Positions 61,464 through 64,000 of a DNA stretch of 64,000 bases are shown in pieces. The stretch is from an uncultured Verrucomicrobiota bacterium (lineage in GTDB: Bacteria; Verrucomicrobiota; Verrucomicrobiia; Opitutales; Seribacteraceae), in assembly GCA_902612125.1 (NCBI GenBank), contig CACMBV010000009.1, positions 1 through 64,000 of the forward strand, written 5' to 3'. Below the pieces are notes generated by a model that ran no database searches, was not told the DNA's origin, and saw only the letters and a program-made list of their open reading frames with translations. Made by a program: the position numbers and the translations under genes. The number at the start of each line of letters is the position of its first letter. The first letter of the stretch is position 1.

Positions 61464-62561
61464 TCAAAGATGGGGAGCAAGATGATCGCGGTGAATCACT
61501 TCAGCCCGGGTTTTCCCGGGGAATTTTGCCAAAATTTCCTGATTATTCATGCCTTTAATCAAGAGCAGTTCTTCGGAATCAAACTTGGATACTCCCCTGG
61601 CAATAGTTTCTCCCCGCAGGTTAATTAACGAAACGACATCTGCCCGGCAGAATGATCCATCTATTTGAGTAATGCCGCTGGCAAGGAGGCTTCCCCCGTC
61701 TTCCAGAATTGCTGTCGAGGCACCTTCATCTATATGAATGGTGCCTTTTGGCTTGGGAAAAAAGGCGAGCCATTTTTTCCTTTGATTTAAGTCCAGTCCG
61801 TGAGGGGGAAAAAAGGTACCTTCCGCATTATTTTCGATGATGCTTGATAAATCGGTTTTACCTTCACCACTACCGATAAAAACAGCACACCCTGACTTAG
61901 TAGCAATTTTAGCAGCTTCAATCTTGGTACTCATTCCACCCACCGCGGTTGAACTTGTGGTTCCTTTTGCCATATCTTCGATGGCAGGGGTGATTTCAGC
62001 GACAAAGGGAATGAGCTCGCCTGCAGTGGGATGAGTCATCAAGCCCTTGGCGGTTGAGAGAATTACCAGCAAGTGTGCACTGGTGAGGGATGCGAGTAAA
62101 GCTGATAAAACATCGTTGTCACCGAATTTGATTTCTTCATCACTAACGGAATCATTCTCATTGACCACGGGTATGATTTTATTCCGGGATAGACTGGTTA
62201 AGGTTTCCTTAACCTTTTGAGATCTTTGATTATCTTCAAAATCCTCCCTGGTGAGAAGGACTTGCCCAGGCAACAAACCGACTCGATCAAAGGCACTCGT
62301 CCATGCATTCATCAAGCGGCATTGCCCAATGGCTGCACATGCCCGGAGATCGGACAATCCGGTTGGCCTTTCTGTTAATCTGAGCTTCCCCATTCCCAAG
62401 CCAACTGCACCAGAGCTGACAAGAATGGTCCGGGTAGCATCTTTTTGGCAAAGGTCATGAATACCTTCAGCAATGGCGTTCAATCTTTCTTGATGAATTT
62501 TTCCAGATCCCGCGGAAAGAATTCCGGTTCCAAGCTTGATTACAACTGTTCGGGAGTTCAT
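61464..62561 (-). CDS. proB: Glutamate 5-kinase
   Basis: A 365-residue protein with the amino-acid-kinase domain (VVIKLGTGIL, ILVSSGAVGLGMGKL, PVVNENDSVSDEEIKFGDND, GGMSTKIEAAKIAT) and a C-terminal PUA domain (about 280-365, SLLASGITQIDGSF). It phosphorylates glutamate in the first step of proline synthesis. No proA partner is adjacent; that gene must lie elsewhere. Confidence 0.95.
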   Translation of the reverse strand: MNSRTVVIKLGTGILSAGSGKIHQERLNAIAEGIHDLCQKDATRTILVSSGAVGLGMGKLRLTERPTGLSDLRACAAIGQCRLMNAWTSAFDRVGLLPGQVLLTREDFEDNQRSQKVKETLTSLSRNKIIPVVNENDSVSDEEIKFGDNDVLSALLASLTSAHLLVILSTAKGLMTHPTAGELIPFVAEITPAIEDMAKGTTSSTAVGGMSTKIEAAKIATKSGCAVFIGSGEGKTDLSSIIENNAEGTFFPPHGLDLNQRKKWLAFFPKPKGTIHIDEGASTAILEDGGSLLASGITQIDGSFCRADVVSLINLRGETIARGVSKFDSEELLLIKGMNNQEILAKFPGKTRAEVIHRDHLAPHL

Positions 62562-62615
62562 GCAACAATTACAACCGCTCGGGGATATAAATTCTCAAGA
62601 AATCAGATGACTCAG

Positions 62616-63173
62616 CTAAACTTGACGAAGATCCTTTTCCTTTCCGGCTAAAGATTGGTTGATCTTGTCAACCGCATCATCGGTTTCTTTCTGCACATTT
62701 TTTTCAGCTCTTTTAAATTCGTCCTCTGGAAGACCATTTTTTTGGGCATCCTTAAGGGCGTCCATGGCATCTTTACGGGATGCTCGAATACCGATCCTGC
62801 CTTGTTCGGAAAAACCTTGCGCCATTTTGCATAATTCTTCCCGCCTCTCACCACTTAGCTCGGGGATGGGAAGCCTGATGATCTCTCCGGTAACCACGGG
62901 GCTGATCCCTAGTTTTGCTTCAATCAGTGCTTTTTCAATGGGAGCCGTGGTGGATTTGTCCCAGGGTTGGATTTGAATGGTGCGAGCATCGGGGGTGGTG
63001 ATAGCGGCTACATCCCTCAATTTCATACTTGAGCCATAGACATCGACCGTCACGCTTTCGACCATTGAGGAATTGGCTTTTCCCGTGTGCAGGGTATTAA
63101 ATTCATTGATTACATGCTCCACGGACTTCTGCATGTCCTGTTTCATGATGGAGAAGATATCTTCAGTTTCCAT
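62616..63173 (-). CDS. frr: Ribosome recycling factor
   Basis: A 185-residue protein of normal length with the family core: HVINEFNTLHTGKANSSMVESV, VDVYGSSMKLRDVA, IQIQPWDKSTTAPIEKALIE and LPIPELSGERREELCK. It separates ribosome subunits after translation together with EF-G. It lies 53 bases after pyrH, the usual bacterial pairing. Confidence 0.97.
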   Translation of the reverse strand: METEDIFSIMKQDMQKSVEHVINEFNTLHTGKANSSMVESVTVDVYGSSMKLRDVAAITTPDARTIQIQPWDKSTTAPIEKALIEAKLGISPVVTGEIIRLPIPELSGERREELCKMAQGFSEQGRIGIRASRKDAMDALKDAQKNGLPEDEFKRAEKNVQKETDDAVDKINQSLAGKEKDLRQV

Positions 63174-63226
63174 GGTATTGGGTTTTTGTGTCGTTTGGTT
63201 ATTTGATTGAAATTTAAGGATTGGTC

Positions 63227-63946
63227 CTATGATACGATAGTACCGATATTTTCTCCGCAGACTGCTTGTCGAATGGAGTTCTTTTGTTGCAAATCAAAGA
63301 CCAGAATAGGCATTTCATTATCCATGCAGAGCGAAAAAGCAGTTGAATCCATCACGGACAGTCTCTTTTTCAGGCAGTCCATATAGGTAAGGGAATCAAA
63401 TTTTTGGGCATCGCTAAATCGGTGGGGGTCCTTGTCGTAGATGCCGTCGACTTTAGTAGCTTTCAAGATGACATCAGCGGAAATTTCACTTGCCCGTAAA
63501 GCAGCGGCTGTGTCAGTGGAAAAGTATGGATTTCCCGTACCGGAAACAAAAATCACGACACGTCCGCGTTCCAAGTGTCGAATGGCTCTTCTTTGGATGT
63601 AGGGCTCAGCAAGTTTATCCATGGGAATCGCACTTTGAACTCGGACAACAACGCCTATTTTTTCGAGGCGGTCCATTAACGCCAAACCATTGATGACCGT
63701 GGCAAGCATACCCATGGAATCGCCAGTTGTACGATCGATTCCCTTATCACTGCCCTGAAGACCACGAAAGATGTTTCCTCCTCCCACGACCAGACCAATT
63801 TCAACTCCCATATCCGCAACTGCCTTAATTTCCTCGCAGATATTTTCCAAGGACTTTGCATGGATGGGTTCGCTTTCCTCACGGCTTCCAAGGATTTCTC
63901 CACTTATTTTTAGAATGATTCGTTTGTATTTAGTTTGAGTCATCAT
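63227..63946 (-). CDS. pyrH: Uridylate kinase (UMP kinase)
   Basis: About 239 residues. The ATG at 63946 is used, with another directly after it at 63943; the TTG at 63949 is ignored. Amino-acid-kinase-fold blocks are [26 protein letters not shown], and the UMP-binding [20 protein letters not shown], then [16 protein letters not shown]. It converts UMP to UDP. It precedes frr; upstream genes, typically tsf and rpsB, would lie beyond the window and cannot be seen. Confidence 0.96.
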   Translation of the reverse strand: MMTQTKYKRIILKISGEILGSREESEPIHAKSLENICEEIKAVADMGVEIGLVVGGGNIFRGLQGSDKGIDRTTGDSMGMLATVINGLALMDRLEKIGVVVRVQSAIPMDKLAEPYIQRRAIRHLERGRVVIFVSGTGNPYFSTDTAAALRASEISADVILKATKVDGIYDKDPHRFSDAQKFDSLTYMDCLKKRLSVMDSTAFSLCMDNEMPILVFDLQQKNSIRQAVCGENIGTIVS

Positions 63947-64000
63947 CAATTAAAAGTGGATCCAACTCACTTGACTTTGTCGGTCTCCCTTTCATACTTT

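Noticed and set aside
1-64000. tRNA, rRNA, CRISPR arrays, prophage or insertion-sequence transposase
   Set aside because: No cloverleaf-like or rRNA sequence, no regular spaced repeats and no transposase, integrase or phage structural gene were recognised in any frame.

Overview
The window looks like a chromosomal segment of a Verrucomicrobiota-type bacterium (PVC superphylum), probably marine or otherwise feeding on sulfated polysaccharide. The signs are two very long PVC-type heme-binding (CxxCH) secreted proteins, a DUF1549/DUF1553 plus DUF1501 pair, four sulfatases, a GYF_2-domain protein, a stand-alone SWIB-domain protein, and many exported hydrolases with signal peptides. The taxonomic call is inference from gene families; no rRNA, tRNA or CRISPR array was recognised.

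Layout. 1-1.8 kb: the end of an FGE-sulfatase-fold protein, then a VapC/Phd-type toxin-antitoxin pair set among three copies of a dispersed ~115-130 bp repeat. 1.9-9.6 kb (+): exported sialidase, YHYH protein, a decayed SGNH-hydrolase remnant, then esterase, SASA esterase, sulfatase, esterase, sulfatase, probably one catabolic operon. 9.8-20.4 kb (-): nine tightly packed genes that look like an uncharacterised small-molecule pathway: an EboD-like sugar-phosphate cyclase, HD-domain protein, methyltransferase-oxidoreductase fusion, GT4 glycosyltransferase, PIG-L deacetylase, zinc-ribbon metallo-beta-lactamase-fold protein, GNAT-type acyltransferase, YcaO protein and a PlsC-like acyltransferase. 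20.6-32.8 kb: FG-GAP protein, ADP-ribosylglycohydrolase-like protein, SGNH protein with a PVC cytochrome, glycerophosphodiesterase, PhoD-like phosphatase, and an alpha/beta-hydrolase-SGNH fusion. 33-36 kb: small housekeeping or stress genes (SWIB, trypsin-like protease, CDGSH, BI-1-like). 36.4-56 kb (-): second PVC cytochrome, esterase, UDP-sugar pyrophosphorylase, DUF1501, DUF1553, sulfatase, six-hairpin glycosidase, GH127, sulfatase, esterase, which together form a glycan-degradation locus. 56-64 kb: Fur-family regulator, Tat-exported Gfo/Idh/MocA oxidoreductase, dcd, a NifU-like gene, a UvrD-like helicase, proB, frr and pyrH.

How the parts may work together. The two catabolic loci combine sulfatases, glycosidases (GH33, GH127, six-hairpin), carbohydrate esterases and PVC cytochromes for breakdown of sulfated, acetylated glycans outside the cytoplasm. 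The central minus-strand operon is the most unusual part. Its cyclase plus methyltransferase-oxidoreductase fusion resembles the two-enzyme logic of gadusol synthesis, while its GT4, PIG-L deacetylase and GNAT-type protein resemble the logic of mycothiol synthesis. The product cannot be read from sequence alone.
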